Notes: generated by a model not told the origin, from the sequence alone. A DNA stretch of 64,000 nucleotides from Thermogladius calderae 1633 (GCF_000264495.1 NC_017954.1:620001-684000); one strand, 5' to 3'. Counted from the stretch's first letter, positions 41,719 to 50,620 are shown. Program-made: numbers and translations.

Positions 41719-42249
41719 GTGAGTATATTTGACAAGATAGGGCCTGGGGACAAGGCCCCTGAGGTAGTCAACGTCGTTGTTGAGATTCCAATGAACAGTG
41801 GTGTCAAGTACGAGATCGACAAGGAGACTGGTATAGTGCAGGTGGACAGAGTCCTCTTCACGTCGATGGTCTACCCCTTCAACTACGGCTTCATACCAGG
41901 GACTCTCGAGGAGGACGGAGACCCCGTAGATGTCCTGGTCTTCATGTACGACACTCTTCTACCAGGGTCGATGATCAAGGTCAGACCCATAGGCGCCTTG
42001 GAGACGGAGGACGAGAAGGGCAGAGACATCAAGATAATAGCGGTACCATACGAGAAGATCGACGCAAGGTTCGAGAACATTAAGGACATCAACGATCTAC
42101 CGGAGATGGTCAGACAGAGAATAGCCCACTTCTTCGAGCACTACAAAGAGCTCGAAAAAGGCAAGTGGGTCAAGGTCGTTGGCTGGAAGAACAGGGAGGA
42201 GGCTCTACAAAGGATTCGGAACGCCATCGAGAGGGCTAAGAGGAAATAG
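41719..42249 (+). CDS. ppa: Inorganic pyrophosphatase (family I)
   Basis: It hydrolyses pyrophosphate to drive biosynthesis. Motifs are [48 protein letters not shown] (the signature with catalytic aspartates) and [15 protein letters not shown]. The 176-aa length is normal for the hexameric archaeal enzyme. It starts with GTG after a gggg-rich site. Confidence 0.96.
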   Translation: MSIFDKIGPGDKAPEVVNVVVEIPMNSGVKYEIDKETGIVQVDRVLFTSMVYPFNYGFIPGTLEEDGDPVDVLVFMYDTLLPGSMIKVRPIGALETEDEKGRDIKIIAVPYEKIDARFENIKDINDLPEMVRQRIAHFFEHYKELEKGKWVKVVGWKNREEALQRIRNAIERAKRK

Positions 42250-42250
42250 C

Positions 42251-42304
42251 TCAGTTCGGCTCTTTCTCGTCACGGCTTACCTCTCGTCCGCGATTTATCA
42301 TCAC
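42251..42304 (-). ncRNA. C/D-box guide RNA candidate
   Basis: On the minus strand: box C GTGATGA (42304-42298), a 12-nt spacer, a weak D' (GAGA), box C' GTGACGA (42273-42267), a 12-nt guide GAAAGAGCCGAA, then box D CTGA (42254-42251). Its total of 54 nt and the 12-nt D guide match archaeal methylation guides. The guide can pair with TTCGGCTCTTTC-like RNA; TCGGCTCTT resembles a conserved stretch of archaeal 23S rRNA near the peptidyl-transferase region. It lies in the gap between ppa and a glycosyltransferase gene. D' and the terminal stem are poor. Confidence 0.45.
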
Positions 42305-42382
42305 TCAGTAAATTGATACTGGTAGAGCCTTTATAAAAACCAGCGTTTCAAACCGGGAGTCTTTCAAGCCATCTCAACGGGG

Positions 42383-43513
42383 TCATTTACTCTTCTTCAA
42401 GCCCACGACTCTCTCTATGACCCTCGATATTTCTTTGTGGTACCTGTACCTGCTAAAGCTTAAACTCCTGAGCCTGGAGTTAGTGCTCAAACGCTTCCAG
42501 AGCTCCTCGCTCCTCCCTAACCTGACTAGGTGGTCTGCGAGCTCATCAACCGAGGTGTAGGGGAGGCTTATCGAGGTGTCCTCGTTAGCTATGTCGAACC
42601 ACGCCCCGCTATTCCTCGGTATTATAGTCGGGGTACCCGCCGCCATGGACTCCACGATGGTTATCCCGAAGTGCTCCATAGGCGTGAGGTGTACGTAGAC
42701 TAGCGAGGTCTTGTAGAGTTTTACCAGCTCTGACCTCGAGATGTTCAACCTTAGGTCGACCAGCTCACTGAGACCGTTCTCCTCTATCTCCTCAACGAGC
42801 TTCTTCAAGTACCACCCGTTGTTCTCAGAGAAAGCACCTGCGAGCGTTATTCTCATGTCGATCCCCCTCTCCTTCAACGCCCTCCCGATACTAACCACCT
42901 TCTCCAGGTTCTTCTCGGGGGAAAACCTGGATATGACGAGGATCCTCCGCTCCCTGTCCCTGAACGGGAGCGGCTCCTCGCCAATGATGTCATCGATGTT
43001 CACTGGCGGGTAGACCACGACGGGGTTGATACCGTACACTTTGTTGAAGAACCACGCTGTGAGACTAGAGTTGGCTAGGAAGACCTTTGTGGACTTAATG
43101 TAGAACGGGAAGATCAGGTTGTTTAGGAGCGAGTACAAGTTGCCGAGGGTCTTCGCGAACCCCTTCACAGCAGGATAGTACGTGTTCACCTCTAGGAACG
43201 AGGGGAAATGGAGGTAGACTACATGGCTTTTCCCAGAGAGCACGTCTCCGCTCGTGTTAAAGACGATATCTGGGTCTTCTTGTGGATACCCTAGCCCTAC
43301 ACCCCGTAGCTCGTCGTGGTTTAGACCGTAGAACTCGCACAGAGAGTAAAGCTTGTCCGCGCTCCTCAAACCGAGGGAGTCTATGTAGACCTCGAAACCC
43401 GCCTTCTTCAGCGAGATGGCCGTCTCTATCGAGACGTACTCTGACCCTCCAGGGCCCATTAGGATGGAGCCGATCATGTGGTGCCTAACGAGTGCCAGCA
43501 ACCCAGTTTTCAC
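42383..43513 (-). CDS. GT4-type glycosyltransferase
   Basis: A 376-aa GT-B fold enzyme: MGPGGSEYVSIETAISLKKAG at the start, VYPPVNIDDI, ILVISRFSPEKNLEKVVSIGRAL and the C-terminal donor-site motif HFGITIVESMAAGTPTIIPRNSG. It probably adds sugars from nucleotide donors in glycolipid or glycoprotein assembly. It overlaps the upstream MBL-fold gene by 29 bp, suggesting coupling. Confidence 0.92.
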   Translation of the reverse strand: MKTGLLALVRHHMIGSILMGPGGSEYVSIETAISLKKAGFEVYIDSLGLRSADKLYSLCEFYGLNHDELRGVGLGYPQEDPDIVFNTSGDVLSGKSHVVYLHFPSFLEVNTYYPAVKGFAKTLGNLYSLLNNLIFPFYIKSTKVFLANSSLTAWFFNKVYGINPVVVYPPVNIDDIIGEEPLPFRDRERRILVISRFSPEKNLEKVVSIGRALKERGIDMRITLAGAFSENNGWYLKKLVEEIEENGLSELVDLRLNISRSELVKLYKTSLVYVHLTPMEHFGITIVESMAAGTPTIIPRNSGAWFDIANEDTSISLPYTSVDELADHLVRLGRSEELWKRLSTNSRLRSLSFSRYRYHKEISRVIERVVGLKKSK

Positions 43514-44552
43514 CTGTGCTAGGCATCACGAAAGTAACGTAGCCCCTGCGGAACAGCTCGCGGGCTAGCTCGTACGGCTCCCCGTTCCTGGACGCGTCTA
43601 CGACCACTACTCTCGGGCTCGACATCTCGACGTAAGCGACCAGGTCGTCGAAGTCCCCGTGGTCGCTCAGCGCGATAACCCAGGTATGTTCGTCCACCTG
43701 GCGTGCCGGGTTCTCGAACTCCCAACCCGTCATTACTATGTTGAGCGTGGAGCCGTCTATTCTGCGGTACTTCGCCTGGTTGAAGTGCCTGAAAACCACG
43801 TATCTCTCGAACCCGTCCCCATCCCTCTCCCTGTAGTACTCTCCTATCTTCACGCCGTGCTTCTCGAGTACTCTTGTAGCCCTGTAGACTCTCTCGGGCA
43901 TTAGAAAGGGCTCCTCTACCCCGTTTCTTCTCAAGAGGTGCATTGCTTCCTGGAGCTTGCCGTGGTAACCGTAGACGTGGACTCTCCCGTACTTCCTCAA
44001 ACCGTACCTCACAGTATCTACGAGTATCTCTTCGACGCTGTGCTTGAACGGCCTCCTGTACCTCGGTGAACCATAGGTTGACTCTATTACGAGGACGTCA
44101 AGGTCCCTCATTACTCGCGTGTTGTTGCCGAGCTTCACGTCTCCCGTGTAGCCTACACGGTGCCCCTCTAGCTCTATGAGAACAGAAGACGCCCCAAAAG
44201 TGTGGGCGTTCTCCACTAGAGTAATAGACGAACCCTGGTACTCTAGCTTCTCACCGTATCCCAGCGGCCTCCTCTTAGCCTTGAAGAGGCTGTGTAGACC
44301 GCTACCGTGGATCGCGAGCTCTTCAAGCAGGTCGAGAGTTAGAGGGGTACCTACAATATAGCTCGAGACTCTCAGGCTATCGGCCAAACCCACGGTGTGG
44401 TCGCTGTGTATGTGCGTGACAACGCGGATTGGTCGCGGAGAGTAACCGTCGATCGCGAAGTACTTCCCGACGGTGATGGCCCTCGTCTCCTTCTCGATTC
44501 CCACGTTCTTGAACAACCACTCGACAAGCTTTTCCTCCCTACCCGATGACAA
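43485..44552 (-). CDS. MBL-fold exonuclease (mRNA 3'-processing/SNM1-like)
   Basis: A 355-aa metallo-beta-lactamase-fold protein with HIHSDHTVGL (zinc motif), ENAHTFGASSVLIELEGHRVGYTGDVKLG and ESTYGSPRYRRP, matching COG1236-type nucleases. The beta-CASP insertion appears as the mid-part with VHVYGYHGKLQEAMHLL. A late ALSDHGDFDDLVAYV provides the final His. It probably trims or cuts RNA or DNA ends. Confidence 0.87.
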   Translation of the reverse strand: MSSGREEKLVEWLFKNVGIEKETRAITVGKYFAIDGYSPRPIRVVTHIHSDHTVGLADSLRVSSYIVGTPLTLDLLEELAIHGSGLHSLFKAKRRPLGYGEKLEYQGSSITLVENAHTFGASSVLIELEGHRVGYTGDVKLGNNTRVMRDLDVLVIESTYGSPRYRRPFKHSVEEILVDTVRYGLRKYGRVHVYGYHGKLQEAMHLLRRNGVEEPFLMPERVYRATRVLEKHGVKIGEYYRERDGDGFERYVVFRHFNQAKYRRIDGSTLNIVMTGWEFENPARQVDEHTWVIALSDHGDFDDLVAYVEMSSPRVVVVDASRNGEPYELARELFRRGYVTFVMPSTGENWVAGTR

Positions 44553-44557
44553 CTAAC

Positions 44558-45235
44558 TTACCCCGTCACATTAACGAGGTTTTTCCACTTCTTAGTGACC
44601 GGGTCGTATATCACCTGGTTGTCGTCTCTTAATTTAGTGAAGAGCATAAAACCCTTGTCGCCGAGAGCCCTGCGCAGTTCGTCCTCGTTGCTTGTCGCGA
44701 CTTTCTCAAACAGCCTAGTCTTGAAGTCCTCCCAGAAGTCGGGGTCTACGGCGATCCGCTCCTTGGACGTCTCTATAATAACTGCCCCCTCTCTCCGCAG
44801 GTAGTTAAAGAACGCGTCGCGGTTAAGCTTCTTGGGTAGACCGCTCTCAAAGACGACCTTCTCCTCCCTCAGCCTCTCAATACCCGTTTTTCTCTTCTCC
44901 CTCCTCCGCTCCGGGATCTCAGCGGCCCTCGACTTGATCTCCTCGACCACGCTGGTCAAGTAGTCGACTCTCTCGTACAGCTCGGCTACCTGTCTCCGCA
45001 GGTTCTCAATCACCTGTAGCTGCTTGTTCAACTCGTCTTGGACGATCCTAGCGATCCTGGCTTTCATACTGTCTTCTAAGCCTCCTTTCTCGACCCCCTC
45101 TACTCTTTCTCTGATAAGCTTCACGACGTAGTCCAGTATAGAAGGGTACCCCTCTTTCTCCGACAAAAATGCCAGAGCACTAAATAAGTCCTCGTCTAGG
45201 TAAACCGTGAGAGGCCTCTTTTTCTTCTCGCTCAA
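44558..45235 (-). CDS. Ribbon-helix-helix/coiled-coil protein, unknown
   Basis: The N-terminus (KKRPLTVYLDEDLFSALAFLSEKEGYPSILDYVVKL) looks like a CopG-type ribbon-helix-helix DNA-binding unit. Residues 60-115 form a long charged coiled coil, and the C-terminal domain has EAPKKLNRDAFFNYLRREG-like and DPDFWEDFKTRLFEKVA segments. It could be a small chromosomal or regulatory DNA-binding protein. It lies 5 bp upstream of the MBL-fold nuclease gene on the same strand. Confidence 0.65.
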   Translation of the reverse strand: MSEKKKRPLTVYLDEDLFSALAFLSEKEGYPSILDYVVKLIRERVEGVEKGGLEDSMKARIARIVQDELNKQLQVIENLRRQVAELYERVDYLTSVVEEIKSRAAEIPERRREKRKTGIERLREEKVVFESGLPKKLNRDAFFNYLRREGAVIIETSKERIAVDPDFWEDFKTRLFEKVATSNEDELRRALGDKGFMLFTKLRDDNQVIYDPVTKKWKNLVNVTG

Positions 45236-45295
45236 AACACTAGTCCCCGTTTTAAGCTCACTCTATTATTTCTTTGTTGACCAGGATATAAACGG

Positions 45296-46159
45296 ATGAG
45301 GAAAATGGGGAGACTACTGTTTAGCGATGCACACCTCCACCTCAACCCTGTGGGCGGTGTCGGCGCTAGGGGCGTCGTAGACAGACTTGTCAGAGAGGGG
45401 TTCTGGTTCGTTGGGCTGGTAGGCCTACCGCCCTACCACTACGGGTTCAACACCCCAACCCTCGACTCATTTGAAAAAGCACTCGACATACTAGTCACGC
45501 AAGCGAGGTTGCTGAGGGAGAGAGGCATCAAGGTGAAAGTCCTCGCAGGCTTCCACCCAGCCGAGGTAGACGCCTACAACAAGCAGGGGCTAGGGCTCGA
45601 GGAGGTCTACTCGCTTGCCGAGCGCGTGTTGAAGTTAATCGAGTTGAAGGTCAAAGAGGGGGTCATTGACGGGGTAGGGGAAGTCGGTAGGCAGCACTAC
45701 GGGACTTCCTACGGCAGAATATCTGTTTCGGAGGCAGTAATGATCAAGGCCCTCGAGCTCGCGAGAGATCTCGGGGCCGTAGTACACCTCCACTTAGACC
45801 AGTCCGGCTGGGCGACATGCCACTTGGTAGACATGTTGATTGGTCTGGTCAAAATAGATAGGTCTAAGGTGCTCGTCCACCACGCTAACGCGGCAACAGC
45901 GCAGGCCTGTATCCAACGCGGCTTACCCGTGTCCGTCCCCGTCAAGCAGGACCTGGACAGGGTCATCGGGTTCGGCGGCGAGGTACTAGTCGAGTCCGAC
46001 TTCATAGACGACAACCAGCGTCCAGGCGTATCAGCGTACCCGTGGGAAATAGCGAAAGTAGTGAACTCGCTGATCGCCTCGGGAAGGATAAGCGAGGAAA
46101 CGGCTTATAGGGTGATGGTCGACAACGTCGTGAAATTCTATGGAGTTGAACCCCCCTGA
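45296..46159 (+). CDS. TatD-family metal-dependent hydrolase
   Basis: A 287-aa TIM barrel: FSDAHLHLNPVGGVGARGVVDRL supplies the HxH pair, LAGFHPAEVD, VGEVGRQHYGT the glutamate, AVVHLHLDQSGWATC and LVHHAN the later histidines, and VESDFIDDNQRPGVSAYPWE the aspartate. TatD relatives are DNases or amidohydrolases. The archaeal COG1099 subgroup has an unknown substrate. The 3' end overlaps a small minus-strand gene by 22 bp. Confidence 0.88.
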   Translation: MRKMGRLLFSDAHLHLNPVGGVGARGVVDRLVREGFWFVGLVGLPPYHYGFNTPTLDSFEKALDILVTQARLLRERGIKVKVLAGFHPAEVDAYNKQGLGLEEVYSLAERVLKLIELKVKEGVIDGVGEVGRQHYGTSYGRISVSEAVMIKALELARDLGAVVHLHLDQSGWATCHLVDMLIGLVKIDRSKVLVHHANAATAQACIQRGLPVSVPVKQDLDRVIGFGGEVLVESDFIDDNQRPGVSAYPWEIAKVVNSLIASGRISEETAYRVMVDNVVKFYGVEPP

Positions 46160-46332
46160 CCATCTGTGCTCTGTAGGTCGACTTCCTCGATATAGACCTT
46201 TGATTGCGGGCACTCGTCTATTCCTAGAAGCAAGAGCTCGAAGAGCCTTCGTGGGTCCTCGTCTATGACGTCGAGGCACCCGACGACCTTTATTCTCAGC
46301 CTCATAAAGTCCTTCACCAATACTGCTTCCAC
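46138..46332 (-). CDS. Small unknown protein (64 aa)
   Basis: An alpha/beta protein starting MEAVLVKDFMRLRIKVVGCLDVIDEDPRRLFELLLLGIDECPQSKVYIEEVDLQ: two strands around a helix, with composition like real archaeal proteins. It overlaps the TatD gene by 22 bp. It is not recognised and could be a chance frame, but no longer frame competes for the region. Confidence 0.5.
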   Translation of the reverse strand: MEAVLVKDFMRLRIKVVGCLDVIDEDPRRLFELLLLGIDECPQSKVYIEEVDLQSTDGQGGSTP

Positions 46333-46383
46333 GTCTTAGATATTAGTTGGAGACACCAGGATATTTCCGTAAAGGTTGTAAAG

Positions 46384-46692
46384 ATGGCGTTTAAGACCAG
46401 GCTGTGCGATATATGCGAGTCAAGGCCCGCTGTGCTAAAATGCCCCTCTTGCGGTAGGTGGGTGTGCGAAGAGGACTTCGATTACTCGAAGAACCTATGC
46501 GTTGTCTGTGCTAGCACCTTATGCGAGATTTGCGGGCTCCGGCCCTCTATAGGGTACTGCCGCGTCTGTGGTAGGGTGGGTTGCGAGGAGTGTCTTATAC
46601 AGGAGTCCACGGTCTCCTACGTGTGTCGGGAGTGCGCCGAGAGGCTCGGGCTACGATTAAATTCTAAGAGGTATAGATTTAGGCTAAAGTGA
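46384..46692 (+). CDS. Small double zinc-ribbon/B-box-like protein
   Basis: A 102-aa protein with two similar cysteine blocks: CDICESRPAVLKCPSCGRWVCEEDF (about 8-32) and CEICGLRPSIGYCRVCGRVGCEECL (about 47-71), plus CVVCAS and a CREC pair, enough for three or four zinc ions in a B-box or cross-brace arrangement. The C-terminus is basic. It may be a nucleic-acid-binding or adaptor protein. It is followed after 18 bp by the AIR-synthase-like gene. Confidence 0.82.
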   Translation: MAFKTRLCDICESRPAVLKCPSCGRWVCEEDFDYSKNLCVVCASTLCEICGLRPSIGYCRVCGRVGCEECLIQESTVSYVCRECAERLGLRLNSKRYRFRLK

Positions 46693-46710
46693 CAGCCAGG
46701 GTGTCGTGTT

Positions 46711-47715
46711 TTGGCGGCTACTAAGGGAGGGAAGATATCCTGGGAGGAGCTAAGCAGGCTCATCAAATATCTACCCACCAACGACGTCGACTTGGTTATT
46801 GGGCCTAGACTAGGCGAGGACGCGGCGGTCATCAGATTAAAGGACGGCTTCCTAGTTGTACACAGCGACCCGATTACGACGGCCTTCTGGAGAATAGGCT
46901 GGTACGCCGTACACGTGGCTGCAAACGACATTGCTGTAAGGGGGGTTAAGCCAAAGTACTTCCTGCCAGTCGTTCTCCTCCCACCACGAATGGAGACTAG
47001 GGACATCGAAGAGATATTCCGAGATATGGGTGAGGCGGCCAGGGAGGTTTCGGGCGTGGTCATAGGCGGGCACACAGAATTGACGCCGTACCTCGAGAGA
47101 CCGATCATATCCATGACGGCTATAGGATACTCCGCGGGTAGGTTTGTCTCTACTTCGGGGGCTAGGCCAGGGGATTACCTGGTGATCGTGGGTAGGGTCG
47201 GCGGGGAGGGTGCCAGCGTCGTCGCGTGGGACTTCGAGGAAGAGCTAGCAGGTCGGGGCGTAGATAGAACCCTGATTAGCGAGGCCAAGAACTTCCTGCG
47301 AGAGATAAGCGTGGTGAAGACGGCTCTGTCCATAGCCCCGTACGTGGACTCGATGCACGACGCAACAGAGGGCGGGGTTATCCAGGCTATCAGGGAGGTC
47401 GCTGTCGCGAGCGGGGTGAACGTAAACGTAGACCTCGACAAGATCGGAGTAGATGTCGCCGTAAGAGAGATCAGTAGAGCAATGGGTCTCGACCCGTTGA
47501 AACTGTTGAGTAGTGGTTGTATAGTGGCGGCAGTCCCACCCAGCAAGCTCGACGTGCTCGAAGAGACTTTAAGGGGCTTGAACCAGGTCTACAGCGTAGC
47601 GGGTAGAGTCGGCGACTTCACTGACAAGCCCGTTGTAGAGTTGAGAGAGAAAGGTAGAGTGATCGGGGTCGTTGACAGAGACGTCGTTGATGAGATTTAT
47701 AAGCTCTTTGGTTGA
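46711..47715 (+). CDS. AIR-synthase/HypE-related ATP-binding protein
   Basis: A 334-aa member of the PurM/HypE/ThiL/SelD fold: IGPRLGEDAAVIRLKDGFLVVHSDPITT, GWYAVHVAANDIAVRGVKPKYF, VIGGHTELTPYL, DSMHDATEGGVIQAIREVAVASG and DPLKLLSSGCIVAAVPPSK. Fold members bind ATP and form an acyl-phosphate or iminophosphate. This archaeal subgroup has no assigned reaction. No hydrogenase-maturation genes are nearby. It starts with TTG and overlaps the next gene by 4 bp. Confidence 0.85.
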   Translation: MAATKGGKISWEELSRLIKYLPTNDVDLVIGPRLGEDAAVIRLKDGFLVVHSDPITTAFWRIGWYAVHVAANDIAVRGVKPKYFLPVVLLPPRMETRDIEEIFRDMGEAAREVSGVVIGGHTELTPYLERPIISMTAIGYSAGRFVSTSGARPGDYLVIVGRVGGEGASVVAWDFEEELAGRGVDRTLISEAKNFLREISVVKTALSIAPYVDSMHDATEGGVIQAIREVAVASGVNVNVDLDKIGVDVAVREISRAMGLDPLKLLSSGCIVAAVPPSKLDVLEETLRGLNQVYSVAGRVGDFTDKPVVELREKGRVIGVVDRDVVDEIYKLFG

Positions 47716-48263
47716 TTACGAGGCAGAGAGTGACTGGAATGCCCGAGCTTAACGTGTTGCTTGACCAAGCTGTCAAGGTGCTCAACAGAGTCAGGGAGCA
47801 GATCGAGTCGAACGTCTTGTCGAGGTCGAAGGAGCTAGACGCTAGGAAGGTCAGCCTGGCTGCCGGGATATCTAAATCTGTCGGCGAGATGGCGGACTTT
47901 CTCGAGACCCTCAAGAACAGGCTATCAAATGCCAAGCTGGGTGAAAGAGGTACCGTCGCGGTTGGCGAGAACACTTACCTAACCTTAGACGGGAACGTCT
48001 TCACTATATCTAAGCTGAGGCCGATACGGAGAATGGTGTCCTTCAACCCCGACTCGTCTACGCTCGTCGTAAAGTCGGGGGATAACCTCGTCGAGATCCA
48101 GCCAGGCGGTATAACAGTCAAGACTAGGGCTGGGGTATTCAAATTCAACCCAGCGGACTTAGAGGACTACGAGAATAGGTTTGATGAGCTGAAAGCGGCT
48201 AGTAAGGTAATCCAGAACAGTGTTTCGGACTGTGTAGGTATAATCGGTCAAAAAATCAGGTAA
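47712..48263 (+). CDS. Unknown 183-aa protein next to CdvB
   Basis: The N-terminal half is helical (LNVLLDQAVKVLNRVREQIESNVL); the C-terminal half is beta-rich (TVAVGENTYLTLDGNVFTISKLRPIRRMVSF). The ATG at 47739 (MPELNVLLDQ) is an alternative start. I recognise no family. It converges on the ESCRT-III-like gene 13 bp away, and the helical first half is reminiscent of, but not clearly related to, that family. Confidence 0.65.
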   Translation: MITRQRVTGMPELNVLLDQAVKVLNRVREQIESNVLSRSKELDARKVSLAAGISKSVGEMADFLETLKNRLSNAKLGERGTVAVGENTYLTLDGNVFTISKLRPIRRMVSFNPDSSTLVVKSGDNLVEIQPGGITVKTRAGVFKFNPADLEDYENRFDELKAASKVIQNSVSDCVGIIGQKIR

Positions 48264-48275
48264 GCGTAACGACCA

Positions 48276-48926
48276 TTAGGCTGTGGGTGAAGCCCTCCCC
48301 TGCTCGGTCTCTGGTACACCGATGGTCTTCGGCAGTTCCGCAAACCTCTCCTTGACCTTCTGCTCGGCTATTATTCTGGCCTCCTCGAATATCTTCCTGG
48401 CCTCGCTGTCTAGGCCGCTCTCGATGTCGGCAGATATGTCGACAATGCTCGAGCCCATGGCGGTCTCGAGCTCTCTAACGGCGTACTGTAGGTCGATCCA
48501 GATGTCCGGTGCGACGCTCTTCAGTATACCCAGCGCTTGCTTCATGACGCCTATTACAGGCCCGACCTCGTTGATGGCACCGCCGTAGATCAGGAACGTC
48601 TCTAGCTTCAGCGCGGCGTGCTCGAGCGCGTACTGTACTGTCAGTAGCTGTTTAGCGACCTTCCTTATCTCAGCGGTCTCCTTCGCGTAGATCTTAGCCC
48701 TCTTCTCGTCTCTCCTCATTAGCGCCTCGACAACGTTGTTGAAGAGCTCCCTGTCCCTCTCGTTCAGCTTCTCGACGTAGTTGTTTATCCTAGATATCGC
48801 TGTCTTCAGCCTGTACTGGGCCATTATAGCCTTCTTCTCGAGAGGCTCCCTGTCCGGGTTGAACCACTTCTTTATCTTGTCCGCAATGGACTCCTGCTCT
48901 TTATTCCAGTTCCAGTTCACGCCCAT
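48276..48926 (-). CDS. cdvB: ESCRT-III-like cell-division protein (CdvB family)
   Basis: A helical protein of about 216 aa: KIKKWFNPDREPLEKKAIMAQYRLKTAISRINNYVEKLNERDRELFNNVVEALMRRDEKRAKIYAKETAEIRKVAKQLL is the basic helical core of Snf7/CdvB proteins, which polymerise at the division site and cut membranes. The C-terminal tail (ELPKTIGVPETEQGR) is short, without an obvious winged helix, as in CdvB1/B2-type paralogues. The frame opens at 48944; ATG 48926 (MGVNWNWN) is preferred. CdvA and CdvC are not in the window. Confidence 0.9.
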   Translation of the reverse strand: MGVNWNWNKEQESIADKIKKWFNPDREPLEKKAIMAQYRLKTAISRINNYVEKLNERDRELFNNVVEALMRRDEKRAKIYAKETAEIRKVAKQLLTVQYALEHAALKLETFLIYGGAINEVGPVIGVMKQALGILKSVAPDIWIDLQYAVRELETAMGSSIVDISADIESGLDSEARKIFEEARIIAEQKVKERFAELPKTIGVPETEQGRASPTA

Positions 48927-49043
48927 ACGACACACCGATTCCAATCGTTGAGTCCAAGGTGGTTAGTTTATAAAGAGTCGGGTGTATCATTACGAGTACG
49001 TTTTTTATTGGGAGTGCTCATAGTTGTTTGCGAGGTGTAAGTT

Positions 49044-49328
49044 GTGTTGAGCGAGGTGATCAAGAACTACGTCACGTGTCGTAAGGGCTGTTCTCTTAGG
49101 GTCCTTGAGTCTCTCGCGATGTGGGGCTTGGCGACTAAGGCCGAGATCGAAAACTGCGATGACAAGAGGAGGTTCAAGAAGATCAGGATGGAGCTCGTCG
49201 ACGGTAGTTTTGTCGAGTCCGACTGCTTCTTAGACGAGGAGGTTTTCCAGAGCATTAGAATTATAAACGTGTACATAGGGCTTGCTAGGCAGAACAGGGC
49301 ACCTGAAAATATAAGGGTTGAGGGCTAA
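49044..49328 (+). CDS. Small unknown protein (94 aa)
   Basis: It starts at a TTG and has YVTCRKGCSLRVLESLAMWGLATKAEIENCDDKRRFKKIRMELVDG, with four cysteines and a basic middle helix. It could be a small winged-helix-like or metal-binding protein. I recognise no family. It stands alone, divergent from cdvB with a promoter region (ttttttattgg near 49001-49011) between. Confidence 0.6.
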   Translation: MLSEVIKNYVTCRKGCSLRVLESLAMWGLATKAEIENCDDKRRFKKIRMELVDGSFVESDCFLDEEVFQSIRIINVYIGLARQNRAPENIRVEG

Positions 49329-49395
49329 ATAATGCTAGTACAGTGATGAGTGGTATTACCGGCGAACCGATGAGCGGGCCCCAGAGCTGATTACC

Positions 49396-49719
49396 ATGAG
49401 GGGTGGTTGGGTAGTCGTCCTCACCACTGCGGCCACTCGCGAGGAAGCGGAGAGAATAGCGAGGGCTTTACTCGAGGAGAAGTTAGTGGCGTGTGTGAAC
49501 ATAGTTGACGCTGTCAAGAGCCTATACTGGTGGCGGGGAGCTATCGAGACCTCCAACGAAGTGCTACTTGTCGCGAAGACTAGAGCCGACAAGCTACCTG
49601 CTGTAGAGAGGACAGTGAAAACCCTCCACTCTTATGAGGTCCCCGAGATCATAGCACTACCGGTGGTCTCGGGTAGTGACGAGTACTTGGAGTGGCTAGA
49701 CCAATCGATCAGGGAGTAA
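49396..49719 (+). CDS. cutA: CutA-type divalent-cation tolerance protein
   Basis: A 107-aa trimeric ferredoxin-like-fold protein: ATREEAERIARALLEEKLVACVNIVDAVKSLYWWRGAIETSNEVLLVAKTRADKLPAVERTVKTLHSYEVPEIIALPVVSGSDEYLEWL is the complete CutA pattern. It is linked to copper and other metal tolerance, mechanism unclear. An ATG start. Confidence 0.95.
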   Translation: MRGGWVVVLTTAATREEAERIARALLEEKLVACVNIVDAVKSLYWWRGAIETSNEVLLVAKTRADKLPAVERTVKTLHSYEVPEIIALPVVSGSDEYLEWLDQSIRE

Positions 49720-49918
49720 GAGAAGTAGCCCGGCTAAGGGTGTAAGCACGGGTAACCTAACTGTTACAGTCCCGGAGGGCGTTACTGCCGAGAGCTACCT
49801 TTCACTCCTCGAGTTGTGTGTAGCTTGCGCGGTAGTCGCTATAGCCGTCTTCAGGATGTACAGGTTGGTGAAGGCCACGAGAAGGAGTCCAAACGAGTGC
49901 GGGCAGTCCCGAGGCTAG
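49695..49918 (+). pseudogene. Open frame with a membrane helix but no start codon
   Basis: After a TAG near 49692 the frame runs open to a TAG at 49916-49918, encoding GNLTVTVPEGVTAESYL, a hydrophobic helix (LLELCVACAVVAIAVF) and a basic juxtamembrane RMYRLVKATRR. This looks like the end of a type I membrane protein, but no ATG, GTG or TTG precedes the helix. It may be a remnant of a surface-protein gene, or a chance frame. Confidence 0.35.
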
Positions 49919-50520
49919 CCCGGCGGACGCGAAGAGGGCTTAACGGCTTCCCCAAGTGCACGGCAGAAATCGACGTGTGAGCCGACCATAACGTTGGGTA
50001 GACCAGCAAGCTCTATGAAGTACTCTACAACGTCTCGGGGCAGGACTCCCGCAATCCCCTCCCCTATCTCCAAGTAAATACCCCCGACCTGGACTACGAG
50101 GCTCTTCAAGTTGGAGGCTATTACATCTGAAAGGTACCTCTTCTCGAATGGCGAAGAGTTGGCGATGCTTTCAACAAACGCCGAGACCGGCAAGTAGACC
50201 AGGTTGTACTCGTCCACGGGTGACTCGTCAAAGTAGAAGCCGGTTCCCGTACTCGCTTTCACCCAAGCCAGGAGTTGGGCTGCGAGCGGTCTTGACCTAA
50301 CGACCGAAGCGAGGCTCGCACGCGGGTACCTAGACTTGATGGACTCGTATACTTGCTCGTGGTGTTCTCTGGGCCGACCTCCGGAGAACCAGATGTAGCT
50401 GGAACCCCACGTGTTGAAGACGCTCGGGCAGGGGTCACTTGTGAGGGAGGCTAAATAGTTCAGATACTCTGCCGCCGAGCCACGCGTCTCCTCCAAGCGT
50501 ATGATGGTCACTCTCGGCAT
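49915..50520 (-). CDS. Unknown 201-aa protein
   Basis: A soluble alpha/beta protein starting MPRVTIIRLEETRGSAAEYLNYLASL, with STGTGFYFDESPVDEYNLVYLPVSAF and VVQVGGIYLEIGEGIAGVLPRDVVEYFIEL. No motif is recognised. It is divergent from the TrpRS gene. Its stop abuts the start-less membrane frame on the other strand. Confidence 0.65.
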   Translation of the reverse strand: MPRVTIIRLEETRGSAAEYLNYLASLTSDPCPSVFNTWGSSYIWFSGGRPREHHEQVYESIKSRYPRASLASVVRSRPLAAQLLAWVKASTGTGFYFDESPVDEYNLVYLPVSAFVESIANSSPFEKRYLSDVIASNLKSLVVQVGGIYLEIGEGIAGVLPRDVVEYFIELAGLPNVMVGSHVDFCRALGEAVKPSSRPPG

Positions 50521-50620
50521 TTGGTTTCATCCATCGACTCATCGCGTGCTTCTCTACACTTTTAATTTAAAATCCACGGGGTAGATATAAAGACACCCGA
50601 AACCGTTTAACCCCCGAAAG

